This document shows positions 1-6,897 of a stretch of 9,155 bases of DNA, piece by piece (within the stretch, counting starts at the first letter, position 1; each line of letters begins with the position of its first letter). The DNA comes from Opitutia bacterium UBA977. GTDB taxonomy: Bacteria; Verrucomicrobiota; Verrucomicrobiia; Opitutales; Coraliomargaritaceae. The notes beneath the pieces are model-generated. The model was not told the DNA's origin, did no database searches, and saw only the letters and a program-made list of their open reading frames with translations. The stretch spans positions 1 through 9,155 of the forward strand of contig DBBT01000055.1 of the NCBI GenBank assembly GCA_002292345.1, in the 5' to 3' direction. Made by a program: the position numbers and the translations under genes.

Positions 1-1428
1 TAATAGCTGACCAGAGAGAAGTGCCCCTCCAAAGATCCAGCAGCCCGCCGCAAGAAACCCGCCGAGTGCCATCTTCGATCCGCCTGCCAGTTGCGAGGGC
101 GGTATGAGTAGTGCCAAGCCACCAAGCACCAACAAACTTAAGCCAATCTGGGGTCGACGCAGCCATGCGAAGCCCGGCGACCAATCGCCACGCGCCAGGA
201 TTTGTGCCGGCGGTGTTTGCATCGCATCGCGCGCCGGTAGCCATCCTGCCAACAAACTGAAACACATGCCCAGCGATAGCCCGATCCAGCAATCTTGAGC
301 GCTCAGTTGGATCGCTTGGGTCGAGGTCGCAAAATACAGCGCATTGACTGTGTCGGCGAGCAGATGCACCGCGCCCCATGCGAGCAAGTAACCGACGGCC
401 AAACCACCGATTGATCCGAGTACCCCGATCAGGCTGGCCTCGAGTAAATTCAGGGCAAACAGCACGCGAGCACTCAGCCCGAGGCTCTTCAACGTGGCCA
501 TCTCGTGCCTGCGGCGAACGACCGCTGCATCCAGTGCTTGTAAAATTAAATACGCCGCCACTAACATCGCGATCAGCGATAAGATCACCAAGTTCAGGCG
601 AAAAGCTTCGGTCATGCTAGCACGCTTCGCGGCTTGCTCAGCAGTTGCTTCTAATCGATACCCGTCTGGCAATTGTGCCTGAATGCGCGCCTCAATTGCG
701 GCCAAAAAGTTTCGGTCCGCACGCTGACTCGTGTCTGCCACGACCACTTCAATGCGGTTCAATTCGGCCGGACGCTTTGCCCAGCGTTGCACCGAAGGCA
801 AATCTGCGATCATGAGATCTTCCGGTAAATTATCTGCGGGGCTACCTAGGATCCCCGCTACTGTGATTGTGCGCAACAGTCCGCCGAACACGATTTCAAT
901 GCTGTCGTCTTGTGCGAGTTCAGCACTGTGCGCTAAACTGTGCGTGATCCACACTTGATCGCTTGGGCCGAGTGCCGACCACCAGTCGCTGCTACCATCA
1001 GAAATATCGAAGCCGCGTTCGAGGAAGTTGGGCAGGTTGCCGAGCGACAGTAGATCGAGTCCGATTAGCCGTAGTTGTTGTTGCGCCACGCCGGACTCAT
1101 CCAGCAGCGCGACCGACGATTCAATCACTGGCACAAAATGCCAATCCGGACTTGCCGCTACTTCTGCCAGTGACGCGAGGTCATGACTGGAAATCGGTCC
1201 CTGCGCGGAGCGAATTAAAAAGTCGCTTTGGCCCGAGACGGCTTCGTTGAATAAGGAGAAATTTGCAGATGCCGCGCGGATGGCTTGCCGTATTCCGCTG
1301 AAGGCACCCACGCCGATCGAGACAATTGCAATGAGCACGAGGTAGTTGCCCCAGCTCGTGCGCCAGTGCCGCAGCGACAACTTGCGCAGTAGCAGTAGGG
1401 TGACACGTGACTCTGCAAAAAACCGCAT
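1..1428 (-). CDS. FtsX/MacB-type ABC transporter permease (partial, C-terminus beyond left edge)
   Basis: This is the membrane subunit of an ABC system of the LolCDE/MacB/YbbAP kind, which usually moves lipoproteins or other hydrophobic molecules out of or away from the inner membrane. The frame is open from the ATG at 1428 to base 1, giving 476 residues with no stop. A hydrophobic segment at about residues 28-45 is followed by a soluble, presumably periplasmic domain at about 46-276. Membrane segments then follow near 278-298, 321-352 and 380-400. The third ends with the family-typical LPARDA motif (397-402), followed by PPAQILARGD. Two more hydrophobic stretches (about 427-442 and 455-476) begin after this first FtsX domain, so the protein is probably the long type with a duplicated FtsX domain (inference). 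It starts 15 bp after the ATPase stop, so the two are almost certainly co-transcribed. The substrate cannot be read from the sequence. Confidence 0.88.
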   Translation of the reverse strand, partial: MRFFAESRVTLLLLRKLSLRHWRTSWGNYLVLIAIVSIGVGAFSGIRQAIRAASANFSLFNEAVSGQSDFLIRSAQGPISSHDLASLAEVAASPDWHFVPVIESSVALLDESGVAQQQLRLIGLDLLSLGNLPNFLERGFDISDGSSDWWSALGPSDQVWITHSLAHSAELAQDDSIEIVFGGLLRTITVAGILGSPADNLPEDLMIADLPSVQRWAKRPAELNRIEVVVADTSQRADRNFLAAIEARIQAQLPDGYRLEATAEQAAKRASMTEAFRLNLVILSLIAMLVAAYLILQALDAAVVRRRHEMATLKSLGLSARVLFALNLLEASLIGVLGSIGGLAVGYLLAWGAVHLLADTVNALYFATSTQAIQLSAQDCWIGLSLGMCFSLLAGWLPARDAMQTPPAQILARGDWSPGFAWLRRPQIGLSLLVLGGLALLIPPSQLAGGSKMALGGFLAAGCWIFGGALLSGQLL

Positions 1429-1443
1429 AATGCTACCGCTTAC

Positions 1444-2157
1444 TTAGGCGCTGACGATGCAACCATCTTTCATGTGCACAACACGCTCACAGATGCGCGT
1501 CGCACTCGACTCGTGAGTCACCAGCAGCAGTGCAATGGAATATTGGAGCGACAAGGACTCCAGTAAATCCAGAATGCGGCCGCCACTGCTTGAATCTAAA
1601 CTTCCGGTCGGTTCGTCGGCTAAGATCACTTGCGGGCGATGCATAATCGCGCGGGCAATCGCTACGCGTTGACGTTCGCCACCGCTCATTGCATCTGGCT
1701 TGTGGCCAGCTCGGTGGGCAAGCCCCACTGCCTCGAGCAAGGTCTGCACGCGCTCGGCACGCTCGGCGGTTGGCATGTCGATTAATTGTCCTGAGAGCTC
1801 GATATTTTCGAACGCACTGAGGGTCGGCAATAAATGGAAAGATTGAAAAATGTAGCCGATGCACTCGCGCCGATAGCGCTCCAATTCGGATTCACTTGCA
1901 TGGGATAGCGCATAGCTGCCGACTCGAATACTTCCGGCATCGATTGGTTCGATCCCAGAGAGACAGTTGAGCAGCGTGGATTTACCACTACCGCTCGGCC
2001 CCATCAGTGCAACGCGCTCGCCAGCGGCGATATTGAGGTCGACGCCGTGCAGCACCTCTACCTTGCCGTAAGCTTTATGCACCGCCGACACTTCCACTAC
2101 CGCGGTTGGTACGGATGGGGCATTGTTTGGCGTGGGACTCGCTAAATGTTGATTCAT
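1444..2157 (-). CDS. ABC transporter ATP-binding protein, LolD/MacB/YbbA type
   Basis: This is the 237-residue cytoplasmic ATPase that powers the adjacent permease. All nucleotide-binding motifs are intact: Walker A GPSGSGKST (53-61), Q-loop Gln105 within FQSFHLLPTLSAFEN, signature MSGGERQRVAIARAI (157-171), Walker B VILADEPTGSLD (177-188) with catalytic Glu182, and the H-loop His215 in LLLVTHE. The ADEPTGSLD form and the short length are typical of the LolD/MacB/YbbA export family rather than of importers. The first 20 or so residues are a Pro/Asn-rich extension outside the ABC fold. ATG 2157 is the only Met codon before residue 52, so the start is reasonably firm, although no Shine-Dalgarno motif precedes it. 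It is the first gene of the operon and is divergent from the exonuclease. Specific orthology to LolD or YbbA is not claimed, because no outer-membrane or adaptor partner is visible. Confidence 0.95.
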   Translation of the reverse strand: MNQHLASPTPNNAPSVPTAVVEVSAVHKAYGKVEVLHGVDLNIAAGERVALMGPSGSGKSTLLNCLSGIEPIDAGSIRVGSYALSHASESELERYRRECIGYIFQSFHLLPTLSAFENIELSGQLIDMPTAERAERVQTLLEAVGLAHRAGHKPDAMSGGERQRVAIARAIMHRPQVILADEPTGSLDSSSGGRILDLLESLSLQYSIALLLVTHESSATRICERVVHMKDGCIVSA

Positions 2158-2367
2158 AGTGGTTAAAGTAAAACGAAATTAGCCAGCAAAGCTTACCAGT
2201 AAAGAACTAGAAATGCGCGATTCAATGCGAGTCACTTTAATTTGCGACCAATCGTTGCAGTGGCTGAAACAGTACGCAATCCACAGAACTGTCGGAATGA
2301 AAATAAAATCGTGGCCACGATTCGAAGCAAAAATCGGTTGCGTTTGCTGGATTCTGAGAGCTCTGTG
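2158..2367. promoter_or_regulatory. Divergent intergenic region between ABC operon and exonuclease
   Basis: These 210 bp separate two divergently transcribed units, so promoters for both must lie here or just inside the neighbouring genes. The part nearest the ATPase gene is AT-rich. No pair of -35 and -10 boxes close to the sigma-70 consensus stands out on either strand, and I see no clear operator palindrome. The exonuclease frame stays open leftward to an ATG at 2242, but that extension looks non-coding (see the exonuclease entry). Confidence 0.4.
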
Positions 2368-2844
2368 ATGGCTATGCCAACTTTTACCGCGATTGATTTT
2401 GAAACGGCGCAGCCTGCGCGTTCCAGTATTTGCCAGATCGGACTCGTCCGCGTTCAGCAGGGTCAAGTCGTTGAGCAACTGAGCCTCTTGGTACAACCGC
2501 CGGAGAATGCCTACAGTTATTGGAATACTAATGTACATGGACTCACTGAGGACGATACCATGAATGCGCCGTACTTCGATGCCGTCTGGCCACAGATTCG
2601 TGGCTATATTGAAGGTTGCACTCTAGTGGCGCACAATGGTGCGTTTGATTTCTCCTGCCTGCGCAAGACGTTGGATTTCTATGGCATGGCCGAGCCGAGC
2701 TACGAGCCGCAGTGCACCTACAAAATTTATAAAAAGAAGCTCAATGTGCTTTGCGATGAACATGCGATTCCGCTAAATCATCATGATGCGCTGTCTGACG
2801 CACGTGCGTGCGCGGAGCTATATTTGCGGCATTTGCGAGGCTAA
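2368..2844 (+). CDS. DEDDh-family 3'-5' exonuclease (DnaQ/epsilon-like)
   Basis: A compact 158-residue exonuclease related to the proofreading subunit of DNA polymerase III and to RNase T-like enzymes. It should remove nucleotides from 3' ends using two metal ions. The DEDDh residues are all present: Exo I FTAIDFETA with Asp10 and Glu12, Exo II LVAHNGAFDF with Asp94, and Exo III HHDALSDA with His139 and Asp144. The protein is essentially only the nuclease domain. I chose ATG 2368 because the conserved fold begins right after it and a GAGAG ribosome-binding motif sits 7 bp upstream at 2356-2360; a second ATG at 2374 is possible. An upstream in-frame ATG at 2242 would add 42 residues of unconvincing composition. 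The stop is 16 bp before the DUF1080 start, so the two are probably co-transcribed. Whether the real substrate is DNA or RNA is not visible. Confidence 0.9.
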   Translation: MAMPTFTAIDFETAQPARSSICQIGLVRVQQGQVVEQLSLLVQPPENAYSYWNTNVHGLTEDDTMNAPYFDAVWPQIRGYIEGCTLVAHNGAFDFSCLRKTLDFYGMAEPSYEPQCTYKIYKKKLNVLCDEHAIPLNHHDALSDARACAELYLRHLRG

Positions 2845-2860
2845 GGCACGTTTTTTAGCT

Positions 2861-3595
2861 ATGGGATCAACTTATTTTCGCTTACTAAATGGCGCTGGCT
2901 GCTGGCTTGCCTTGATTTTCGCTTCATGTGCTTTGAGCGCTACGCCGCTCCCAAAGGCCTTTATTGACGGCGAGGGGCCTGGCTGGAAGGCATGGGGCGC
3001 CGCTGATTTTGCCAATGTAAATTGTGACGAGGATACGTGGAGCTGGGAAGGCGGCGTGGCACATTGCACGGGGGAGCCTATCGGGGTGATTCGTTCGGTT
3101 GAGCCGTTGACGAACTTCGAGCTCGTGGTGACGTGGCGGCATCTGCGTAGTGCGGGTAATTCAGGCGTATTTCTTTGGGCCTCTCCTGAGTCGATTGCTC
3201 GATTAGAGGCGGGTGAGGGGAATTTGCCGGACGGTATTGAGGTGCAGGTTTTGGATTTGGGCTATTCGGAGCGTTATGAGAAGAAGCACAAGAAGAAGTC
3301 TGACTGGTTTACTTCGCACGGGGATGTCTTTCCGACGGGGCCAGCGACGATGACTCCATTCCCTCCCGTATCTTCCAATGGTAAACGAAGCTTTCCATCG
3401 AAAGAGTTGACCAAGGGCGTGGGCGAATGGAACCACTACTATGTGCGAGCCATCAACGGCGAGGTGCGCCTCTGGGTGAATGGTGAGGAAGTTTCGGGCG
3501 GCACGGACTGTAATCCAGCCACGGGTTACTTGTGCCTAGAGTCCGAAGGCTCGCCAGTCGAATTTAAGAATTTGCGCGTGCGCTTGCTGCCCTAA
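2861..3595 (+). CDS. Secreted DUF1080 (3-keto-disaccharide hydrolase family) protein
   Basis: A 244-residue exported protein with a single DUF1080 domain (PF06439, concanavalin-like beta-sandwich), some members of which cleave 3-keto-glycosides. The start ATG 2861 gives a basic N-terminus and a hydrophobic core (about 12-27) ending in CALSA, a plausible signal-peptidase I site near residue 27. The nearby FASC is a poor lipobox, so a lipoprotein is less likely. Family hallmarks are NFELVVTWRH (85-94), GNSGVFLWA (99-107), GIEVQVLD (125-132), GEWNHYYV (188-195), and a late LWVNGEEV strand. Several cysteines in the mature part could form disulfides outside the cytoplasm. An alternative upstream ATG at 2783 lies within the exonuclease gene and would spoil the signal peptide. 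No Shine-Dalgarno motif is visible, so translation may be coupled to the upstream gene. The exact sugar substrate is unknown. Confidence 0.9.
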   Translation: MGSTYFRLLNGAGCWLALIFASCALSATPLPKAFIDGEGPGWKAWGAADFANVNCDEDTWSWEGGVAHCTGEPIGVIRSVEPLTNFELVVTWRHLRSAGNSGVFLWASPESIARLEAGEGNLPDGIEVQVLDLGYSERYEKKHKKKSDWFTSHGDVFPTGPATMTPFPPVSSNGKRSFPSKELTKGVGEWNHYYVRAINGEVRLWVNGEEVSGGTDCNPATGYLCLESEGSPVEFKNLRVRLLP

Positions 3596-3612
3596 GACAG
3601 TAAGCGTGCGTG

Positions 3613-3629
3613 AGCGAACGTTCGTCGCT
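3613..3629. other. Small palindrome between convergent genes
   Basis: The 32-bp gap between the DUF1080 stop and the peptidase stop contains a perfect 10-bp palindrome, CGAACGTTCG, at 3615-3624. An alternative pairing is a 5-bp stem, AGCGA (3613-3617) with TCGCT (3625-3629). It sits where a bidirectional terminator would be expected, but there is no T-run on either side. A Rho-independent terminator role is therefore doubtful. Confidence 0.3.
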
Positions 3630-5796
3630 AGATCAAGCCGTCGCGTTTGAGCAGTGCATCTGGATCGGGGGCGCGGCCCATGAAGTTTTTGAATAGCTGT
3701 GCGGGATCTTCGGAGTTGCCCTTGGCGAGAATTTCGTGGCGAAAAGCACGACCAGTTGCGGCGTTGAGGATGCCTTCTTTTTGGAAGCGAGTGAAGGCGT
3801 CGGCGTCGAGCACTTCGGCCCACTTGTAACTGTAGTAACCGGCGGCGTAGCCAGTCGGGCTGCTGAAGAGGTGGCTAAAGTTGAAGACGTTCGATTTAGG
3901 CTCGGTCTTGTAGTCGGCGTTGTAGCCGGCGAGTTGTTCTTTAATAAACGCGTCGATGTCTTTGTTGTGGGATTTGGGCCAGTTAATGTGCAGCTCCAGA
4001 TCCATCTTGCCAAACGAGAGCTGGCGAACGTTGCCGCTGGCTTTCATGTAGTTGCGCGCGGCCAGCATTTTGTCGAACAGGTCTTGCGGGATGGGCTCGC
4101 CAGTTTCGTGGTGACGGGCAAACAGGTCGAGGCTTTCGCGATCCCAGCACCAGTTTTCCAGGATCTGTGAGGGCAGTTCGACAAAGTCCCATGGCACGTT
4201 GACGCCATTCAGGGCTTTGACTTCGACTTCGCCACAAAGGTGATGCAGCAGGTGACCAAATTCGTGGAAGATTGTTTCCACCTCACGATGATTGAGCAAG
4301 GCGGGTTGATCGCCAACAGATGGGGTAAGGTTGCCGCAGATCAAGCCGAGGTGTGGTGTGCGTGGGCCGATTGAGGCGTCGCGGTTGCCGGTCAACAGGT
4401 AGTTCATCCATGCGCCGCCACGCTTCGGCTCGCGTGGGTGCCAGTCGGCATAGAAGGAGCCAAGTTGTTCGCCGGATTCGGCATCGAACAGGTCGTAGAA
4501 TTTGACTTCTTGATGCCAGACCTCGGGGCGGGCTGAGACTTGCACCCGAGGGCGTAATAAAGGGCTGAGACTTGAGGTCTGAGGTTCTGATGGCTTAGGT
4601 TCGGCGGACGACGCGGAGGTCGTCCCTCCCGCTACAAATTGGGCTTCGCGCTCTTCGATGCGAAGGCCGAAGATTTGTTGAGCGATGTCGAACATGCCGG
4701 AGATAACGCGGTCGATCGGGAAATAGGGGCGCAGGGCTTCTTCGTCGAAGTCGTAGTTGGCTTGGCGTTGCTTCTCCGCCCAGTAGCCGACTTCCCATGG
4801 TTCGAGCAGGTCGCGTGGTTCGTCAGTGCTATCGGCTTTGAATTGGCGCAGCGCATTTACTTCGTCGACGAATTGAGCTTGCACCTTGTCGAAAATGGCT
4901 TCGCCGAATTTGAGTGCGGCATTGCCAGAGGCAGCCATACGGCGCGCGGTGACGTGATCGGCGAAGTTTGCTTGGCCGACGAGCTGGGCAAATTCGTAGC
5001 GTAGGTCAAGGATCTCGCGGACGAGTTCTTGGTTGTTGTATTCTTTGCCGCGCCCGATTGCAGCATAGGCCTGCCACAGTTCTTGGCGCAGAGAGTCGCT
5101 GTTGGCGTAGGTGAGAACCGGAATGAGTGAGGGAGCCTGCAGCGTAAAGCGCCATGCGCCATCGTGGCCCTTTTCAATGGCATTTTGTTTCGCAGCGGCG
5201 ATGGCGGACGCTGGCAGACCGGCGAGTTCGGCTTCGTTGGTGACGATTTTTTCCCAGGCGTTGGTGGCGTCGAGGCTGTGCTCGGAATACTTCTGGGTGA
5301 TCTCGGCGAGACGTTTTTGCACTTCAGCGGCACGCGCTTTTTTCTCGGGCGGCAGGTCGGCACCTTGCTCGCGAAAGTCGGCGAGTGTTTCGTGAACGTA
5401 GCGTTGCTTGGTGGCAGAGAGTTGATCGATGGCGGTGCTTTTGCCAAAGGCTTTGAGTGTTTTCCAAAGCGGCTCATTGAGTGGAATTCCGGAGAAGAAC
5501 TCAGTAACTTTGGGCAGTATTGCGTTATGGGCGTCGCGCAACTCGGGGCTGTTGTTGACCGAGTCGAGATGGCTAACCAAGCCCCAGGCGTGGTTGAGCG
5601 TTTCAAGGCCATCGTCGAGCGCGGCAATGGTGTTTTCGTAGGTCAATGTCTCGGCAGCATCGGTGCTAAGAGCGGCAACGCCATCGACTGCGGCTTGGGC
5701 ATCGACCAATGCTTTGCTGATGTCCGCCTCGATGTGGTCGGGAGTGAGGGTGGACCAGCGGATGTGGAACTCTGTTTGTAAAAATGGATTTTGCAT
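3628..5796 (-). CDS. prlC: M3 family metallopeptidase, oligopeptidase A type
   Basis: A 722-residue zinc peptidase of family M3A, which in the cytoplasm degrades short peptides, including cleaved signal peptides. The zinc site is complete: HEFGH at 511-515 supplies His511, His515 and catalytic Glu512. The third ligand is Glu540 in WDFVELPSQILENW, 29 residues after His511, the same spacing as in thimet oligopeptidase. The substrate-binding tyrosine region GYAAGYYSYKWAEV and the C-terminal FMGRAPDPDALL are also family-typical. No signal peptide is seen. E. coli OpdA/PrlC is 680 residues; the excess here is largely explained by an insertion at about residues 388-423, between FGLRIEEREAQF and PEVWHQEVKFYDLFD, where family members have little or nothing. 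Removing it leaves about 686 residues. It is convergent with the DUF1080 gene and divergent from the enoyl reductase. The symbol follows the E. coli equivalent and is a family-level assignment. Confidence 0.94.
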   Translation of the reverse strand: MQNPFLQTEFHIRWSTLTPDHIEADISKALVDAQAAVDGVAALSTDAAETLTYENTIAALDDGLETLNHAWGLVSHLDSVNNSPELRDAHNAILPKVTEFFSGIPLNEPLWKTLKAFGKSTAIDQLSATKQRYVHETLADFREQGADLPPEKKARAAEVQKRLAEITQKYSEHSLDATNAWEKIVTNEAELAGLPASAIAAAKQNAIEKGHDGAWRFTLQAPSLIPVLTYANSDSLRQELWQAYAAIGRGKEYNNQELVREILDLRYEFAQLVGQANFADHVTARRMAASGNAALKFGEAIFDKVQAQFVDEVNALRQFKADSTDEPRDLLEPWEVGYWAEKQRQANYDFDEEALRPYFPIDRVISGMFDIAQQIFGLRIEEREAQFVAGGTTSASSAEPKPSEPQTSSLSPLLRPRVQVSARPEVWHQEVKFYDLFDAESGEQLGSFYADWHPREPKRGGAWMNYLLTGNRDASIGPRTPHLGLICGNLTPSVGDQPALLNHREVETIFHEFGHLLHHLCGEVEVKALNGVNVPWDFVELPSQILENWCWDRESLDLFARHHETGEPIPQDLFDKMLAARNYMKASGNVRQLSFGKMDLELHINWPKSHNKDIDAFIKEQLAGYNADYKTEPKSNVFNFSHLFSSPTGYAAGYYSYKWAEVLDADAFTRFQKEGILNAATGRAFRHEILAKGNSEDPAQLFKNFMGRAPDPDALLKRDGLI
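4528..4635 (-). repeat. Candidate in-frame palindromic repeat insertion within the oligopeptidase gene
   Basis: This segment encodes residues about 388-423 of the M3 peptidase, a Pro/Ser/Thr-rich stretch that interrupts an otherwise standard oligopeptidase A. Its DNA contains a perfect 7-bp inverted repeat, GGACGAC (4606-4612) and GTCGTCC (4619-4625), around a 6-nt loop. It also holds two 13-bp direct repeats (4530-4542, 4562-4574) and several short echoes of CTGAG/TTGAG. Across the segment the plus strand has stops in all three frames and the minus strand in two, leaving only the host frame open. The architecture resembles dispersed bacterial palindromic elements. Similar GTAGCGGGAGGGACGACC-type sequences are, from memory, common in Verrucomicrobia genomes, but that needs a search. 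The exact boundaries are inferred from protein family layout, not from flanking duplications. Confidence 0.55.
4530..4574. repeat. Pair of 13-bp direct repeats, 32 bp apart
   Basis: The 13-mer GGGCTGAGACTTG occurs at 4530-4542 and again at 4562-4574, an exact repeat with a 32-bp period that is not a multiple of three. The two copies are therefore read in different frames (as QVSA and SSLSP), so protein-level duplication does not explain them. Bases flanking each copy do not match. Confidence 0.85.
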
Positions 5797-5916
5797 GCTG
5801 TAGGAAAAAAGTGAAATGGAAAATTACTGATGGTGGCAACTCCGGATGCTGGTTTTATAAAATGGAATGGTTAAAATCCTTTGCGCAGATAAATGAGTTG
5901 GGCATGATACTACGCT
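5797..5916. promoter_or_regulatory. Divergent intergenic region between oligopeptidase and enoyl reductase
   Basis: These 120 bp must carry the promoter or promoters for the peptidase (minus) and the enoyl reductase (plus). They are noticeably AT-rich compared with the flanking genes. TATAAA at 5856-5861 resembles a -10 box, and CATGAT at 5903-5908 is another possibility close to the plus-strand start, but neither has a good -35 partner. No Shine-Dalgarno motif is seen before either start codon. Confidence 0.4.
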
Positions 5917-6897
5917 ATGATACAACAAAAAGCGATTTGTCATCACGAGTTTGGGCAGCCTCTAGACGTGCTACGGCTGGAGAATGTACAGCAGGCGGAG
6001 CCGCAGATAGGAGAAGTGCGGGTGCGGCTCTTGGCTGCTACGATTAACCCGTCGGACTATGGTATGATTGGTGGTAGCTATGGTCGTTTGCGTGAATTGC
6101 CAGCAGTCGCTGGCCGCGAGGGTGTCGGCGTGGTCGAAGCAATTGGTCGTGGGGTGACCAGTGTCGGCGTTGGTGCTCGTGTGCGTTTCCCTGAGGCTGG
6201 CGCTTGGCAGGAGACCGCTTGTATGGCGGCAGACGATGTGTTACTGGTGCCTGCTGATGTGTCGATCGAGCAGGCGGCTTTTTCATTTATTAATCCGCCG
6301 ACTGCGTATTGCTTGTTGCAGAAAATGGTCGATTTGGCTCCGGGGAGCTGGGTGTTGCAAAATGCGGGTAACTCGGCGGTGGGGCTAGCAGTGATTCAAA
6401 TCGCGAGAGTGCTGGGCTTTAAGACGATCAGTCAGGTGCGACGCGAGGAATTGATTGCCCCACTCAAAGCGCTAGGTGCGGACCATGTGGTGATCGAGGG
6501 CAGTGGTTGGTCTAAGCAGGTCAATGAGTTGACCGGCGGCGAGCCGATCCAATTGGCGCTCAACTCCATCGGCGGCGCGAGCGCGAGTGATCAGATTAAG
6601 GCACTCGGCGAAGGGGGCACACAAGTGACTTTCGGTGCGATGGTAGGCGACCTGGTGCGTTTCCCAACGCGGTTCTTGATTTTTAATGATGTGCGTTTAG
6701 TGGGGTTTTGGTGGGACCAATGGAGCCAAAAGGCCGGAGCTCAAGGGCTGAATCAAGTCATGAGTGCGGTCTATGCTATGATGCGCGACGGCACACTGAA
6801 GTTGCCCGTCGAGGCGACGTATTCGTTTGCTGAATACGAGGCGGCGATTAAGCATGATCAACAGCCACGCTTTGGAAAAGTTTTGCTCAAGCCGTAA
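5917..6897 (+). CDS. MECR/Etr1-type 2-enoyl thioester reductase (medium-chain dehydrogenase/reductase)
   Basis: A 326-residue NADPH-dependent oxidoreductase of the MDR superfamily, closest in pattern to mitochondrial MECR and yeast Etr1. Those enzymes reduce trans-2-enoyl-ACP/CoA in fatty acid synthesis. The catalytic-domain motif INPSDYGMIGGSYG (43-56) places Tyr55 at the catalytic tyrosine of Etr1. The nucleotide-binding segment is WVLQNAGNSAVGLAVIQIA (145-163), followed by LALNSIGG and, late in the protein, LIFNDVRLVGFWWDQW, all MECR-like. The Cys/His ligands of catalytic and structural zinc in alcohol dehydrogenases are absent, so automatic labels such as zinc alcohol dehydrogenase would be misleading. 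The start ATG 5917 gives the expected N-terminal beta strand; no ribosome-binding site is visible. It appears to be a single-gene unit: about 200 bp follow before the next gene. A quinone oxidoreductase role is a less likely alternative. Confidence 0.88.
   Translation: MIQQKAICHHEFGQPLDVLRLENVQQAEPQIGEVRVRLLAATINPSDYGMIGGSYGRLRELPAVAGREGVGVVEAIGRGVTSVGVGARVRFPEAGAWQETACMAADDVLLVPADVSIEQAAFSFINPPTAYCLLQKMVDLAPGSWVLQNAGNSAVGLAVIQIARVLGFKTISQVRREELIAPLKALGADHVVIEGSGWSKQVNELTGGEPIQLALNSIGGASASDQIKALGEGGTQVTFGAMVGDLVRFPTRFLIFNDVRLVGFWWDQWSQKAGAQGLNQVMSAVYAMMRDGTLKLPVEATYSFAEYEAAIKHDQQPRFGKVLLKP

Noticed and set aside
963..1250. Plus-strand open frame of 95 codons opposite the permease
   Set aside because: The minus strand here encodes the periplasmic domain of an uninterrupted permease; the plus-strand product is Arg/Pro-rich and unrecognisable.
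2242..2367. N-terminal extension of the exonuclease to the ATG at 2242
   Set aside because: The 42 added residues match no exonuclease feature, and a better start with a GAGAG motif lies at 2368.
3736..4170. Plus-strand open frame of 144 codons over the catalytic part of the peptidase
   Set aside because: Antisense to the HEFGH-containing domain's C-terminal half; Val/Gly-rich translation typical of a shadow frame.
4857..5627. Minus-strand open frame of 256 codons inside the peptidase gene
   Set aside because: Same strand but shifted frame; the translation is Pro/Ser/Thr/Lys-rich without any fold signature, while the main frame is clearly conserved.
5164..5781. Long plus-strand open frame (205 codons) opposite the oligopeptidase gene
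   Set aside because: It is antisense to strongly conserved peptidase sequence, has no recognisable motif, and arises from codon bias of the real gene.
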